A stretch of 64,000 nt of DNA from Bradyrhizobium tropiciagri. GTDB taxonomy: Bacteria > Pseudomonadota > Alphaproteobacteria > Rhizobiales > Xanthobacteraceae. Below are positions 45,149 through 55,672 of this stretch, one piece after another. A program made the translations under genes and the position numbers. The number at the start of each line of letters is the position of its first letter. Position 1 is the first letter of the stretch. The notes below the pieces were generated by a model that saw only the letters and a list, made by a program, of their open reading frames with translations, was not told the DNA's origin and did not search any database. Location: positions 985,622 to 1,049,621 of the forward strand of contig NZ_JAFCKF010000003.1 of NCBI RefSeq assembly GCF_018130545.1, written 5' to 3'.

Positions 45149-46097
45149 GGATCATCTTGGTATGCCAGCTGTTCGACTGACGGCTTTGACCAGGCCTAGT
45201 CATTGTCCGAGAAGGAAGAGAGCCGTCATCGCCGCGACAGGTCCCAGCAGCAATCTAGACCGATGCTCCGTCCGAGATTGAGCTGGGAACTCCGATGAAA
45301 ACTCATCGACGAATGTCAAGAATGCGGTCGAACGCATGGGTCTTGAAAAGCTCAGTACTATGAAGCGTGGAGATCGGGCATCGCACAAGGCTGTCGGAAT
45401 CCTGCTCGGTCTCGCCGCTCAGTTGCCGGGATCCCAGACCACCGGCAAATTGAGCAGCCCTCGAAACGCCCAACCACCGATCCGAACGGGCTCGCCCTTT
45501 GCAAGCCTAAGGTTCTTCAACCTTTTGGAGACAGCGGGCAGCGCGACATCGGCAATCATCGCACGGGAGGCCCACGCTCCCGGGCTTTTGCCGAAGAGCG
45601 CGCACGGCACGAAGTGCCGGCCGCCTCCATTGGCACCAGGACCGCTCGTCAACCGAGGGCCGCGACGTGGGTTCCTGGCCAAGCAAAAGCGGCCGCCAAA
45701 AGACTTCCGTAGAACCACGGGATTTCGCCTTGCGCCCGGCGGTCCTCGCTGAGCGTCGTGTTTGTGCAGTGTCCGCCCGACACCTTTACTGCTGGCACGG
45801 AGAAGCGAGAGCAGTTCGAGATTCCGGCGGAAGTCGGTCGCCAATTCGTTGCAGACATCCAGGCCTGCGGTCACCACCTGCCATGCTAAAATCGACACGT
45901 TGACGCATTGCGGCAAAGACAGCCGATATTGCCGTGTTGACGTCAAGTAATCGCGGTTCACGGACGATTTCTTCCTTTCGAAGCCGATGTTTACGCCGCA
46001 TCTGATCAAGGGTCTCTCCGTGAGCAGGTCGACAAAAGGTGGCGGATGCATTGAGATCGCGGATCGTTTATGAGAACGGTGAGGCGTAGCAGACCAT
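45149..46097. other. Apparently gene-free region between kyn operon and cyclase gene
   Basis: About 950 bases without a convincing gene. Frames on both strands are Arg/Pro-rich and lack recognisable domains, for instance a 238-codon minus frame (45419-46135) that runs into the cyclase start. It may be decayed sequence. Confidence 0.5.
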
Positions 46098-49000
46098 ATG
46101 CCCAAGCCGAACGGACCGAACGCGGGTTTTGTCAAGGATTGGCTGGAACAGCTAGGGCTGTCCGGCTACCTACAGGCGTTCCTCGATAACGACATCGACG
46201 CCGGCAATGTGGCGCATCTGACCTCGACCGATCTTGTCGAACTCGGCGTCACGTCAGTCGGGCATCGCCGCCGGCTACTCGACGCGATCGCAAAACTTGC
46301 CGTTGAGGTGCAGCGGCCCGAGCCTAAGGAAAGCCCGTCCCCTCGGTCGCTTGCACCCCGGCCGATCGCCAACGCCGAGCGGCGACAGGTCACAACCATG
46401 TTCTGCGACCTCGTCGGCTACACCAGACTGTCCTCCGATTTCGACCCCGAGATCGTGCTGGAGCTCCTCACCAGTTACAAGGATGCCTGCGCCACGCTGA
46501 TCGAGCGGTATGGCGGATACGTGCTGCGCTATATCGGGGACGGCGTGCTCGCGACCTACGGATATCCGCGCGCGCGCGAGGACGACGCGGCACGCGCGGT
46601 CGCTACCGGGCTGATGCTCGCCGAGGAGATCGGCAAGCTGGTGACACCAAGCGGAGAACAACTCCATGTACGGATCGGCATCGCCACCGGGTCGGTCGTC
46701 GTCGGCGACCTGGTCGGCCATGCCGCCATTGAGCGGGACTCGCTGGTAGGCGAAGCACCCAACTTAGCCGCGCGGCTGCAAGGCGAAGCCGGGGCCGGCG
46801 AGGTGCTCATCGCGGAAACGACTGCAAAAATTATCGGCGGACAGTTCCGCCTGGAAAAGCTCGGCATGCGAAGCCTGAAGGGCTTCAGCACGCCGGTCAT
46901 GGCCTATCGTGTGATCGGGGAACAGCGGGGTGCGACCCGCTTCGACGCTGTGCACGGCGCAGTCAGCTTGCCCATGATCAGTCGCGAGCACGATATCTCC
47001 CAACTGGTTGACCGCGCCGCCACGGCCCTGCTCGGCCAGGGCCAGATCGTCGTGATCACCGGCGAGGCCGGCATCGGAAAGTCGCGCCTGATCGAGGAGA
47101 TGCACCGCAGGCTCGAGATCAGACCGGAACAGCGTGTGGTGCTGCAATGTTCACCGATCCACACCAACCGCCCGTTCCATCCGATCACCCACTATCTCGA
47201 CTACATGACGGGCGTGGAAGCGCCGGATGCTGATGTGCGCCAGCTCGACAAGCTCGACGCAATGCTGCGCAGGCTCGGCCAAGCGAACCCCGAACGGCTG
47301 GCGCTAATCGCCGAACTGTTGCGGCGCGAGAGCAGCGACCGAAGGCTATTGGTGCGGCTTGCGCCCACAGAAATCAGGGCACGCACCATCGCGGCGCTGC
47401 TCGACATAGTCGAGGCGATCTCGCGCGAGAGCCCAATCATCGTCATCGAGGACGTGCACTGGGCGGATCCCTCGACCAACGAATGGTTGGAGCAGCTGGC
47501 CGGAATGATCCGCGGCCTTCCGGTATTGCTGGTCGCGACCATGCGCCCGGAGGAAATGCCGCAATGGGCACAACGTTCCGGCGCAAGCATTCTGAAACTG
47601 GCGCGGCTGCAGCCCGACGAGATCAGGCGGCTAATCAATACCATCGCCGTCGCGCGCAAGATGCCGACCAGTATGATCGATGCGATCGTGGTGCGCTCGG
47701 ATGGCATTCCGATCTTTGCCGAGGAATTGGCCCGCAGCCTGCAGGCGATGGGGGACGGCTCTCCCGGCGCGACGGATGCGAACGCGATTCCGGTAACCCT
47801 GAACGAAATCCTGCTGGCGCGGCTCGACCTGCTCGAAAATGGCCGCGAGACCGCGCAGCTCGCGGCGGCTATCGGGCGCGACGTCCCGCTCGATCTGATG
47901 ATAGCGGTATCGTCCTTTGGCGAGGCCGCAATGCGGGAAAGCATCGAGGGGTTGGTCGGAAGCGGCATCTTCGTCACGCGTCCCAGCGGCTTTGGTGATG
48001 TCGTCGATTTCCGCCATGCCCTGCTGCGCGACGCCGCCTATCACCTGCTACTTCGGCGCGACCGGTTGCGCGTCCACAAGCTGATTGCCGACACCATCGA
48101 GGCGAATTTTCCCGCAATCGTTGACAGCATGCCGCACTTGCTGGCGCACCAGTTCGCGGAAGCCGGGGACCATGCCGCCGCCATCATCTATCTGGAAAAA
48201 GCAGGACGCGACGCCGCGCGTCGTTCGGCGGCGGTCGAGGCAGTCGCACATTTCACCGCAGCGCTGGAGCAGACCTCGCGCCTGCCACCGGGAGGCGAAC
48301 GTGACGTCCGAGAATTCGACTTGCGGCTTGCCATTCTGGGGCCACTGATCGCAGCACGTGGCTATGGCGCGGGCGAGGTCGAGGGGCAGATCGCGCATGC
48401 CGTCGAGCTTTCGGCGCGCATCGGCGGCGGCGAACGCATCGTTCCGGCGCTGTTCCTGAATTGGATCGCCCGCTTCAATGAAACCGATGTTCGGATTGAA
48501 GTGGCCCGCCAGATCATGCGGGTGGCGGCGCACGGCAGCACGCTAGACAAGCTGATCGCGCATCGCTGCATGGGCACGACTTTGCTGTTCCGTGGTGAGT
48601 TCGCCGCGGCGATCGCTCAGTTCGAGCTATTCCAGAAATTGTTCATTCCTGAACAACACAACGATGCGCTGAACAAGGTCGGCGCCACCGTCCATGCCGT
48701 CACCGTCAAGGTCGGGCTTGCCGAAGCCTGGACTATGCTCGGCGACATAGAGCGAGCCGGCATCTGGCGCAAAGCTGCGCTCGACGCTTCCAACGCGAGC
48801 GGCCACTACCAGACGATCTGTCATACCACCGCCTTCGCAGGCGGCCTGCTCGCCGCCTTGATGGAAGACGCCAACGATCTTGCCTTCCATGCCGTGCGGT
48901 TGCGGGACCTCACGTTGCAGCACGACCTGCCCTACTGGCGGCCGCACGCCGATCTGCTTGCAGGCATGGCTGACATTCATCGGGGATATGTCGAAAAGGG

Positions 49001-49340
49001 CTTCCGTCTGGCGCAGCACGGTATGCAACGCATGATCGCCGAGCGCTTGCCCTCGCTGTCTGCGTGGTGCGTGGTGTTCACCGGCGGCTGTGTCAGGGCA
49101 CACCGCCCCGAGGAAGGGCTCGCGACTTTGGCAGGTATCGCCGGGGAGATCGATACCGGCGAGCGCTGGACAGCTGGCGAGTTTCACCGGTTACGCGGCC
49201 TACTACGCCTGCAATCCGGCGATAACCCGGGTGGCCTTGAGGACCTCGCGGAAGCGCAGCGGATCGCTATTCAGCAAGGCTCGGCACTGATCGAGCGCCG
49301 CGTTAAGGCTGATCGCGAGCGGGTGGCCAAAGCAAGCTGA
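46098..49340 (+). CDS. Adenylate cyclase with SAM domain fused to AAA-type ATPase and C-terminal repeats
   Basis: A 1080-residue protein: SAM-like domain (residues 10-68, FVKDWLEQLGLSGYLQAFLD), class III nucleotide cyclase (about 95-270) with metal Asp104 in CDLVGYT and Asp148 in GDGVLATYGYP, then an AAA_16-type ATPase with Walker A GEAGIGKSRL (about 317) and Walker B IIVIEDVHWADPS. The C-terminal ~400 residues are helical and TPR-like. Such fusions are common in Bradyrhizobium; they are thought to make cAMP in response to protein or stress signals, with the ATPase acting as a switch. No obvious target gene lies next to it. Confidence 0.88.
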   Translation: MPKPNGPNAGFVKDWLEQLGLSGYLQAFLDNDIDAGNVAHLTSTDLVELGVTSVGHRRRLLDAIAKLAVEVQRPEPKESPSPRSLAPRPIANAERRQVTTMFCDLVGYTRLSSDFDPEIVLELLTSYKDACATLIERYGGYVLRYIGDGVLATYGYPRAREDDAARAVATGLMLAEEIGKLVTPSGEQLHVRIGIATGSVVVGDLVGHAAIERDSLVGEAPNLAARLQGEAGAGEVLIAETTAKIIGGQFRLEKLGMRSLKGFSTPVMAYRVIGEQRGATRFDAVHGAVSLPMISREHDISQLVDRAATALLGQGQIVVITGEAGIGKSRLIEEMHRRLEIRPEQRVVLQCSPIHTNRPFHPITHYLDYMTGVEAPDADVRQLDKLDAMLRRLGQANPERLALIAELLRRESSDRRLLVRLAPTEIRARTIAALLDIVEAISRESPIIVIEDVHWADPSTNEWLEQLAGMIRGLPVLLVATMRPEEMPQWAQRSGASILKLARLQPDEIRRLINTIAVARKMPTSMIDAIVVRSDGIPIFAEELARSLQAMGDGSPGATDANAIPVTLNEILLARLDLLENGRETAQLAAAIGRDVPLDLMIAVSSFGEAAMRESIEGLVGSGIFVTRPSGFGDVVDFRHALLRDAAYHLLLRRDRLRVHKLIADTIEANFPAIVDSMPHLLAHQFAEAGDHAAAIIYLEKAGRDAARRSAAVEAVAHFTAALEQTSRLPPGGERDVREFDLRLAILGPLIAARGYGAGEVEGQIAHAVELSARIGGGERIVPALFLNWIARFNETDVRIEVARQIMRVAAHGSTLDKLIAHRCMGTTLLFRGEFAAAIAQFELFQKLFIPEQHNDALNKVGATVHAVTVKVGLAEAWTMLGDIERAGIWRKAALDASNASGHYQTICHTTAFAGGLLAALMEDANDLAFHAVRLRDLTLQHDLPYWRPHADLLAGMADIHRGYVEKGFRLAQHGMQRMIAERLPSLSAWCVVFTGGCVRAHRPEEGLATLAGIAGEIDTGERWTAGEFHRLRGLLRLQSGDNPGGLEDLAEAQRIAIQQGSALIERRVKADRERVAKAS

Positions 49341-49845
49341 ACTTTCATCGCACCTATCGGCCATTTCCCTCTATGACGCGGCCTTAGGTCGGCAGCGATT
49401 CAAGACCAAACGTGGGTTCAAGGTGCGCTCGGAGGGCGTTCGCATTTGATGCGATTTCAATGGGTTACAGGGGCCAGGAACGACTCGAGGCGCGTTTCGT
49501 GGGCAAAAGTGCCTTTTGGCCCAACCGCTGAATAAGAGCCCTTCCCTAAACGAGGTCAGGTTGGCCTCGTCGCTCATAACGGTCTGATTGCAACTTCGTG
49601 TCCTTCCGCAGCTTAGGAATAAGAAGGCCCCCCACAGGCTGAAGCAGCGGTACGGGTTCAGCCATTGACTCGGTGCTGGGGATTTCAGCGTCTCAGTTCA
49701 GGAAGGAAACGCCGCTGGGCGTTTATTTTTATGGCCGGCGCCGTCCTTTCTAGGGAGTTGCGGCAAATCAATAGGAGCCTTTGCACAAGTGGTAAGTTGT
49801 CGCGCTGCACCGGGGCATGTGGCAGGTCCAAGACGAGGTCGAGCC
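49341..49845. other. Gene-free region
   Basis: About 505 bases downstream of the cyclase with no recognisable gene, RNA or repeat that I can support. Short frames on both strands lack domain features. Confidence 0.45.
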
Positions 49846-50049
49846 ATGAGCACTGTCCCTTTAGACGTTGAACGTAAATGCGAGCAGCGGTGGGCCGCCA
49901 GGCGTAAGCAGTCGGTTCTAGCAGGAGCCCCCGAAAAGCACGCCGCCGAAAGCCCGATTGAACCGCCTGTCGTGCTTATAAAGGCTGAGCAAGAAGCGAC
50001 TGTTTCAAACCCTCCGGCCCGCGAAGCAGGAGTTGTCGGGCCTCGCTGA
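49846..50049 (+). CDS. Small hypothetical protein, Bradyrhizobium-type
   Basis: A 67-residue ORF starting MSTVPLDVERKCEQRWAARR, after a GAGG ribosome site. The opening resembles small proteins often seen in Bradyrhizobium genomes whose function is unknown. The rest is Pro/Ala-rich and may have drifted. I cannot tell whether it is expressed. Confidence 0.5.
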   Translation: MSTVPLDVERKCEQRWAARRKQSVLAGAPEKHAAESPIEPPVVLIKAEQEATVSNPPAREAGVVGPR

Positions 50050-50597
50050 AATAGCGCTGCCGCTCTAATGACCACGTCAATACTTCCTGACGATTGTCCG
50101 GTTAGCATCGGGAAGCCGGCATTGCGGAGCCCGCCTGAAATTCCGCCAACGGGACAAGCCATTTCGGGTCCTGGCTGCGCACTTTTGTGATCCCGCTCAA
50201 CCCGCCGGTGCCACGGTATCGATACCCAGCGAACTCAGCACGGCCCGGGCTCGATCGGGCAACGGACCTTCATCGGAAAATGACTTTAAAGCGCGCAACT
50301 TGAGCCAACTTGTGGCGTCGGCACCGTAGGAAGACGGGATCGGAAAAACGTGGCACAAACTGCACTATCACACTAGGTTCCGTTGGACGTAGGCTCTGGC
50401 TCCAACACGCAGGAGTAGAGTCATGGGCAGTGAACTCCTCAAGAGCGTCTGCATAGGTCCTTTTCGGACTTTGCCCCTTCGTCATGATCGGCATAGCGAT
50501 GATCGTGCAGTAAGCGCGATCTGGCAGCTAGCCCTACCGATGCACAGCATTGGTTTACCGAGCAACAAGTTCAAAAGTCCGTGCTTGGGCACAGCGC
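50050..50597. other. Gene-free region
   Basis: About 550 bases with no convincing gene, RNA or repeat. The minus and plus frames here do not resemble known proteins. Confidence 0.45.
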
Positions 50598-51116
50598 TCA
50601 AGGCTTCGTCGAACGGAATTGCTCACCCGTCACCTCGGAAATGCGCCTCAAGACCCTGTTTAGCGCTGTTCGAACAGAATCATTCGTATAGGGGTCGTCC
50701 GGATGTGGTGGAGAACCGTCCTTGTTGAAATATGGCCGCTCGTCCATTCTGCGTCCCCATTCGACGTCTGCCTGGCGGACAAGTTCCTCAAGGCGATCAT
50801 CTGAGGCGAGAACTCGCTGGCAGTAGTCGGCCAAAGCGCGGAGCGGCTGATCAAGGTTGTTGAGCAGCAGCATGCTTCCTTTGAGTTGGCGTGGCAACAG
50901 CGCCTGCAATGCTCCCGTCGAATCCAACAGATTGCTTCGCAACCATGTATCGATCTCTATCTCGGCCGCCTGCACTTTGGAGACCGCGGAGCCGCCTTTC
51001 ATCGCGCCCGGACCAAGCATCCGCCCGATAGCTTCGTTCGCCGTGAACTTTCGCCCTTGGCGGATTTCGCGTTCAAGTTCAGCCTCCGCCTTTGAACGTT
51101 TGTCGTCATCGCTCAT
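50598..51116 (-). CDS. Hypothetical helical protein
   Basis: A 172-residue protein not recognised from sequence. ATG 51116 is preceded by GAAAGGA; the upstream frame is unlikely to be translated. It is acidic and helix-rich (EIEIDTWLRSNLLDSTGALQALLPRQL) and has RRMDERPYFNKDGSPPHPDD near the C-terminus. It precedes nothing obvious on the minus strand and sits 239 bases downstream of a DUF900 lipoprotein gene, so a link with that gene is possible but unproven. Confidence 0.6.
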   Translation of the reverse strand: MSDDDKRSKAEAELEREIRQGRKFTANEAIGRMLGPGAMKGGSAVSKVQAAEIEIDTWLRSNLLDSTGALQALLPRQLKGSMLLLNNLDQPLRALADYCQRVLASDDRLEELVRQADVEWGRRMDERPYFNKDGSPPHPDDPYTNDSVRTALNRVLRRISEVTGEQFRSTKP

Positions 51117-51354
51117 CGAGTTGTCCTTTCTTGCAAGCCCAAGGCCCTGGGGCGGCAATCCGGGGGGCGCATAGCCCCTGCGCCCGGCATGTGATGCCCT
51201 CTCTGATTGCTCCGCGCCCCCCGTTCGAATGCCCGCGATGTACGAGATAGTGCCGATGCACGGAGCCATGCCGCCACCGCCGAGTGCAACAGCACCGGTC
51301 CACTAACCTCCGTAATGTGCGGCGCGGCTGTCGCTAGCCGGGTCGTCGAACGTT

Positions 51355-52452
51355 TCATTTGGCGGAGACTGTTCGTGACGTGTCTTCACCGAGTTGCTGT
51401 CCTTGAGCGAGCCTGCGCTCCAACATGCCCATGACGGTGTTTATTGCGTCAAACGCTCTCGAGTGGGAGTCGTCTCCTCCCAGGTGCGTCAGATCGAACA
51501 CCAAGATCTTCTGCCGTGCAATCGCACTCTTGTATGGTTCCTCCTCAGGATTGATATCTCCGACACGGTTCGTCCCTCCCGAAATCGACTTTGAGATTTT
51601 CAGAGCGACATCGTCCTGGGACAAGAACAAGCCAATGCGGGGGCGCCGAGGGCCCATTCCTTCGACAACTTTGATAAACTCGTCAAATGCAACGTCGGGC
51701 GCGACCAACGCCACGTTCTTCAGCTTCGACATCGTTCCGCCGCGCGGTACTTTCACACGGAGTGCATCAAGAGTTACCAGGCAGCCCATGGAGTGGCAGA
51801 CAAGGGTGATCTCGTTAACGCTGGGATTCGAGGTCACGACAGCCAAGAGCTGGGACAGCGACACGCCCGATTGCATCGCGACCTTGCGGTCGTGCTCATA
51901 TGAACCGAGGTTTGCCGCTCCCTGCGACGGCCAAGAAAAGAGAACCGGAATGACCGGAAGCCTGCCGTCCTCGACGAACTGGGCGTAGCGGTACACCGCG
52001 TCGTCGAAGCGATTGTTAAATCCATGAATGAAGACCATCGCCTTGCTGCGGTGCTTTGACCTTGCCACAGTAGTGACGGCTTTTTCGAACGCGGTGCGAT
52101 CCAGATATTCTGCCGACGTCGTCACGAACTCTTTGCGTGGGTCGCCTGGAGGGGATATCGGCCACTGTATTTCGCCGACCGCACGGGAACCATCTGGTGG
52201 AATGGAAATCGTGACTTGGCCAAACGCCAGCTCGTCCGACGGCTCTCGGCTAAACATCTCACCAGCGTCGCTGCTGGATCTGGCCCGCGTCGTTCCGACA
52301 AGGATAGGTACTTGCGCGGCGGCTTCGACTATCTCATCGCTTGGCACAAGCACGCCTTGCAGGGGCCGGATCGTGCAAGAGCAGCAGGTCGCGACCACTA
52401 GCAAGGCAATTGCAACCTGAACGGAGGCGACAGTTCGGCTCCCTGGATGCAT
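51355..52452 (-). CDS. DUF900-type alpha/beta hydrolase lipoprotein
   Basis: A 365-residue protein from ATG 52452. The N-terminus is a hydrophobic leader (VQVAIALLVVATCCSCTIR) that probably becomes a lipoprotein Cys. The body has VFIHGFNNRFDDAVYRYAQFV, FSWPSQG and VCHSMGCLVTLDAL, the oxyanion strand and nucleophile of DUF900 proteins, an unassigned alpha/beta hydrolase group. The true substrate is unknown. A longer frame extends to 52971 but runs through an old hydrolase remnant. Confidence 0.75.
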   Translation of the reverse strand: MHPGSRTVASVQVAIALLVVATCCSCTIRPLQGVLVPSDEIVEAAAQVPILVGTTRARSSSDAGEMFSREPSDELAFGQVTISIPPDGSRAVGEIQWPISPPGDPRKEFVTTSAEYLDRTAFEKAVTTVARSKHRSKAMVFIHGFNNRFDDAVYRYAQFVEDGRLPVIPVLFSWPSQGAANLGSYEHDRKVAMQSGVSLSQLLAVVTSNPSVNEITLVCHSMGCLVTLDALRVKVPRGGTMSKLKNVALVAPDVAFDEFIKVVEGMGPRRPRIGLFLSQDDVALKISKSISGGTNRVGDINPEEEPYKSAIARQKILVFDLTHLGGDDSHSRAFDAINTVMGMLERRLAQGQQLGEDTSRTVSAK

Positions 52453-52549
52453 TCGGCCTGCGCCTTTCCCGTTCGGCCGTATCGGCCCCCAAATCTGTAA
52501 ACCGGGACTTTGCGGACGCGCCCTCAGTTTTTTCCGCTCGCTTGTTCGA

Positions 52550-52807
52550 CTAGACAAGGTGACGAAATAGCCGGCGTAGAGTGGAGACATTCCCAGATTC
52601 ATTGAGTGGCCAGTGCCCCGGCATAACCACAAGCCGGCAGTCAGGCGTCGCCGCTGCCATCCTCTGAAGGTCGGCTGGCGCAATCCAGCCATCTTGCTCT
52701 CCCCCAGATAACGAGATGGGAGTGCCCGATCTCGGACATACGCTGCTCGAGCTCGTGAATCTCCCATTCGCGCGTGAGATTGACCAGAGCGCCAGTCCAG
52801 ATCCCAT
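52550..52807 (-). pseudogene. Remnant of an alpha/beta hydrolase C-terminus
   Basis: The 85-residue frame contains GWIAPADLQRMAAATPDCR and VVMPGHWPLNES, the C-terminal His loop of a lipase/esterase-type alpha/beta hydrolase, but no nucleophile domain precedes it in frame. Upstream frames hold fragments only. It looks like a decayed gene. Confidence 0.5.
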
Positions 52808-52860
52808 CTGAGACGCCAGCCGTCTAATTCAGGATTTCTGCCGGATGCGCGTGATTGACA

Positions 52861-52874
52861 TTGACTTAAGTCAA
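52861..52874. promoter_or_regulatory. FNR/FixK-type box
   Basis: TTGACTTAAGTCAA is a perfect 14-bp palindrome matching the TTGA-N6-TCAA box of FNR/FixK regulators. It is 211 bases upstream of the CoA transferase start, so a long leader would be required; transcription could begin near 52910. Confidence 0.55.
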
Positions 52875-53084
52875 GGGAGCGATCGTGGACCATCGTCAGC
52901 GCCACCGTGAATGACCGGTCTCCACTGGTGCGCAAATTATGGGCGGATGCGCTGGATAGCATTGGGATCAAGCACCGCGCCGACGACGAATGATGCGGGC
53001 CTTGACCCAGATCAACCTCGCTATCACGCCGAACGGCAGTGTCCGCAGGATCATCCCACTTCGGATCGATTGCGGAGTCTGATC

Positions 53085-53732
53085 ATGAAGTCCGTTTCCG
53101 CCGAAGAAGCCGTCGCGATGATCCCGAACAATGCGCGCATCATGATTGGCGGTTTCATGGGCGTGGGCACGCCAGAGCGCCTGCTCGACGAATTGGTCCG
53201 GCAAAAGAAGTCGGGCCTGACGTTGATCAGCAATGATGCGGCCACACCTGGCAAAGGCGTCGGCAAGTTGTTCGAGGGGGCGCAAGTATCGAGCATGATC
53301 GGCACCCATATAGGATTGAATCCGAAGGCACAGCAGCAGATGCTGGGCAAGCAGATCACGGTCGACTTGATTCCGCAGGGCACGTTCGTCGAGCGTATCC
53401 GTGCGGGCGGCTGCGGCCTTGGAGGCGTCCTGACACCCACCGGCGTCGGCACTCTCGTGGAAGATGGCAAGCAGAAGATCGAAGTCGACGGCAAACCGTA
53501 CCTGCTGGAGAAGGCGCTGCGCGCCGATTTCGCGCTCGTGCACGCCTTCCTGGCCGATTACGCCGGCAACCTGTCCTATGCCCTCACCGCACGGAATTTC
53601 AATCCGGTCATGGCGATGGCGGCAGATACCGTGATCGTGACCGCCGAACACATTGTTCCCGTCGGCGTGATTGCTCCCGATCACGTCATGACACCGGGAC
53701 CACTAGTCGACTATCTCGTTGCGAATGGGTGA
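53085..53732 (+). CDS. Acetate/3-oxoacid CoA-transferase subunit A
   Basis: A 215-residue CoA-transferase alpha subunit (AtoD/SctA type). GGFMGVGTPERLLDEL, LISNDAATPGKGVGKL and the SSMIGTHIGLNP segment are typical. The start ATG 53085 follows GGAG; the longer frame from 52911 is unlikely. It pairs with the next gene for transfer of CoA between acids such as acetate, butyrate or 3-oxoacids. Confidence 0.85.
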   Translation: MKSVSAEEAVAMIPNNARIMIGGFMGVGTPERLLDELVRQKKSGLTLISNDAATPGKGVGKLFEGAQVSSMIGTHIGLNPKAQQQMLGKQITVDLIPQGTFVERIRAGGCGLGGVLTPTGVGTLVEDGKQKIEVDGKPYLLEKALRADFALVHAFLADYAGNLSYALTARNFNPVMAMAADTVIVTAEHIVPVGVIAPDHVMTPGPLVDYLVANG

Positions 53733-53735
53733 GCC

Positions 53736-54386
53736 ATGGATGCACAGACCATCATCGCTCGGCGCGTCGCGAGAGAGCTACGACCTGGCAATCTCGTCAA
53801 TCTCGGCATTGGAATTCCGACGCTGGTTGCAAACTACGTTCCTGCCGGGCTCAACGTGTTCTTCCAGTCCGAAAACGGACTGATTGGCACCGGCCCAATT
53901 CCCGAACAGGGCATGGCACATCCGCTGCTGACCGATGCCGGAGGCAAGCCGATCAGCGCATTGCCTGGTGCGGCCACCTTCGACAGCGCGATTTCGTTCG
54001 GCCTGATCCGTGGCGGCCATGTCGATATCACGGTGCTCGGGGGCTTGCAGGTGGACGCCGATGGCCATCTCGCCAACTGGATGATCCCGGGCAAGATGGT
54101 GCCGGGCATGGGCGGCGCCATGGATCTCGTCACAGGTGCCAAGCGCGTCATCGTCGCCATGCAACACGCAGCAAGAGGAAAATCGAAGATCGTGGCCAGG
54201 TGCAACCTGCCGCTGACATCGGTGCGACCGGTCGACCTCGTGGTGACCGACATGGCGGTCATCGCGTTTCCGGGAGGCAAGGCAACGCTTCTGGAAACAG
54301 CGCCGGGCGTAACCGTAGCGGAGGTTCTGGAAGTGACGGAAGCCGAACTCGCGCTTCCCGATGCAATACCCGCAATGATGCTGTGA
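53736..54386 (+). CDS. Acetate/3-oxoacid CoA-transferase subunit B
   Basis: A 216-residue beta subunit. The catalytic Glu lies in QSENGLIGTGP and GGHVDITVLGGLQVDADGHLANWM and MGGAMDLVTGAKRVIVAMQH identify the family. It follows subunit A by three bases. With the AckA/Pta genes it could process acetate or short acids under oxygen limitation. Confidence 0.9.
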   Translation: MDAQTIIARRVARELRPGNLVNLGIGIPTLVANYVPAGLNVFFQSENGLIGTGPIPEQGMAHPLLTDAGGKPISALPGAATFDSAISFGLIRGGHVDITVLGGLQVDADGHLANWMIPGKMVPGMGGAMDLVTGAKRVIVAMQHAARGKSKIVARCNLPLTSVRPVDLVVTDMAVIAFPGGKATLLETAPGVTVAEVLEVTEAELALPDAIPAMML

Positions 54387-54404
54387 CGAGAGCGAGCAGA
54401 TACC

Positions 54405-54863
54405 ATGAGAATTTTCTACGGGTTCGACGAGCTCAGGTCGGCGGTCGGCACTGAAATCGGCGTCAGCGACTGGATCGAGATTACCCAGGAACGCATCAAC
54501 AAATTTGCCGATGCCACCTGCGACGACCAATGGATCCATGTCGACCAGGAGCGGGCAAAGGTCGAAATGCCTGGGGGCAAGACCATCGCACACGGCCTCT
54601 TGTCGCTGAGCCTGACCCCGATGTTCATTCGCTCGGTGATGGGCCTCAAGGGTCTGAAGAATACCCTCAATTACGGCGCTGATCGAATCCGGTATCTGGC
54701 GCCGGTGCCAGCAGGATCAAAGCTGCGTGGGCGCGTCGGCATTGCGGAAGCCGAAGACGTGCCGCCCAATGGGCTGAGGGTTCACTACCGCGTGGTGATC
54801 GAGATGGAGAGCGGTACTCGCCCTGCCTGCGTCGCCGAGGTCATCGGCCTGCACTATAGCTGA
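54405..54863 (+). CDS. MaoC-like (R)-enoyl-CoA hydratase/dehydratase
   Basis: A 152-residue hot-dog protein of the MaoC/PhaJ type. The catalytic pattern is FADATCDDQWIHVDQERAK (D and H) followed by GGKTIAHGLLSLSLTP, where the Gly-His core is retained. It hydrates trans-enoyl-CoA to (R)-3-hydroxyacyl-CoA. It ends a plus-strand operon with the CoA transferase; the FabI gene faces it across 17 bases. Confidence 0.85.
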   Translation: MRIFYGFDELRSAVGTEIGVSDWIEITQERINKFADATCDDQWIHVDQERAKVEMPGGKTIAHGLLSLSLTPMFIRSVMGLKGLKNTLNYGADRIRYLAPVPAGSKLRGRVGIAEAEDVPPNGLRVHYRVVIEMESGTRPACVAEVIGLHYS

Positions 54864-54880
54864 ATTGACTTGCCCGTGCT

Positions 54881-55672
54881 TCAATCGATGATGTGGTATC
54901 CGCCATCGATATAGAGCACGCTGCCGGTAATCAGCTTGGCACCATCGAGCGCGAGAAATGCCGTAGCTTTGCCGACGTCATCGATGCTGACGAGGCTGCG
55001 TGTCGGCGCCTGTGACTGGGCCTTGTCCATTAATTCGTCAAATTCCGGGATCCCGGATGCTGCGCGCGTGGCAAGCGGCCCCGGCGAGATAGCGTGCACC
55101 CGAATGCCTTTCGGCCCGAGCTCGGCCGCGATGTAACGCACCGCCGCCTCCAGCGCCGCCTTCGCGACGCCCATGACGTTGTAGTTCTTCACCACCATTT
55201 GGCTGCCGTAATAGGTCATGGTGAACATCGTGCCGCCGTTCTTCATCAATGGCTCGGCGAGATGGGCCATGCGCATGAACGACCAGCAGGACACATCCAT
55301 GGTCTTCTGGAAGCCCGCACGATCGACATCGACCACGCGACCATGTAGGGCGTCCTTCGGTGAGAACGCAATCGAGTGAAGCAGGAAATCGAGCTGCCCC
55401 CACTCCTTCTCGATCCGCTCGAACACTTTCTCAGTCTCGCCCTCGGCCATCACGTCGAGCGGCATGAAGATCGACGATTCCAACGCCTTGGCCAGCGGTT
55501 CGACGTGCTTCCTGGCCTTCTCGTTCAGGTAAGTGACAGCGAGTTCTGCGCCGAGCGCCCGAAACGCCTTGGCACAGCCCCAGGCGATCGATTGGTCATT
55601 GGCTATGCCGACGATCAACCCCTTCTTGCCCTTGAGCGCGATATTGGTCTCAGGATAAACCGGGATATTCAT
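54881..55672 (-). CDS. fabI: Enoyl-ACP reductase FabI
   Basis: A 263-residue short-chain dehydrogenase-like protein with [20 protein letters not shown] and the catalytic YNVMGVAK (Tyr-x6-Lys). It reduces enoyl-ACP (or enoyl-CoA) with NAD(P)H. ATG 55672 overlaps the ackA stop as ATGA and is preceded by GAGAG; the longer frame to 56242 is a shadow. An additional fabI in an acetate/PHB-type cluster suggests a role other than main fatty acid synthesis. Confidence 0.92.
   Translation of the reverse strand: MNIPVYPETNIALKGKKGLIVGIANDQSIAWGCAKAFRALGAELAVTYLNEKARKHVEPLAKALESSIFMPLDVMAEGETEKVFERIEKEWGQLDFLLHSIAFSPKDALHGRVVDVDRAGFQKTMDVSCWSFMRMAHLAEPLMKNGGTMFTMTYYGSQMVVKNYNVMGVAKAALEAAVRYIAAELGPKGIRVHAISPGPLATRAASGIPEFDELMDKAQSQAPTRSLVSIDDVGKATAFLALDGAKLITGSVLYIDGGYHIID

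Noticed and set aside
45419-46135. 238-codon minus-strand frame
   Set aside because: No known motif, Arg/Pro-rich, and it overlaps the start of the cyclase gene on the other strand.
46098-49340. Possible multi-gene operon of cyclase and ATPase
   Set aside because: The reading frame is continuous through SAM, cyclase and ATPase domains; it is one gene.
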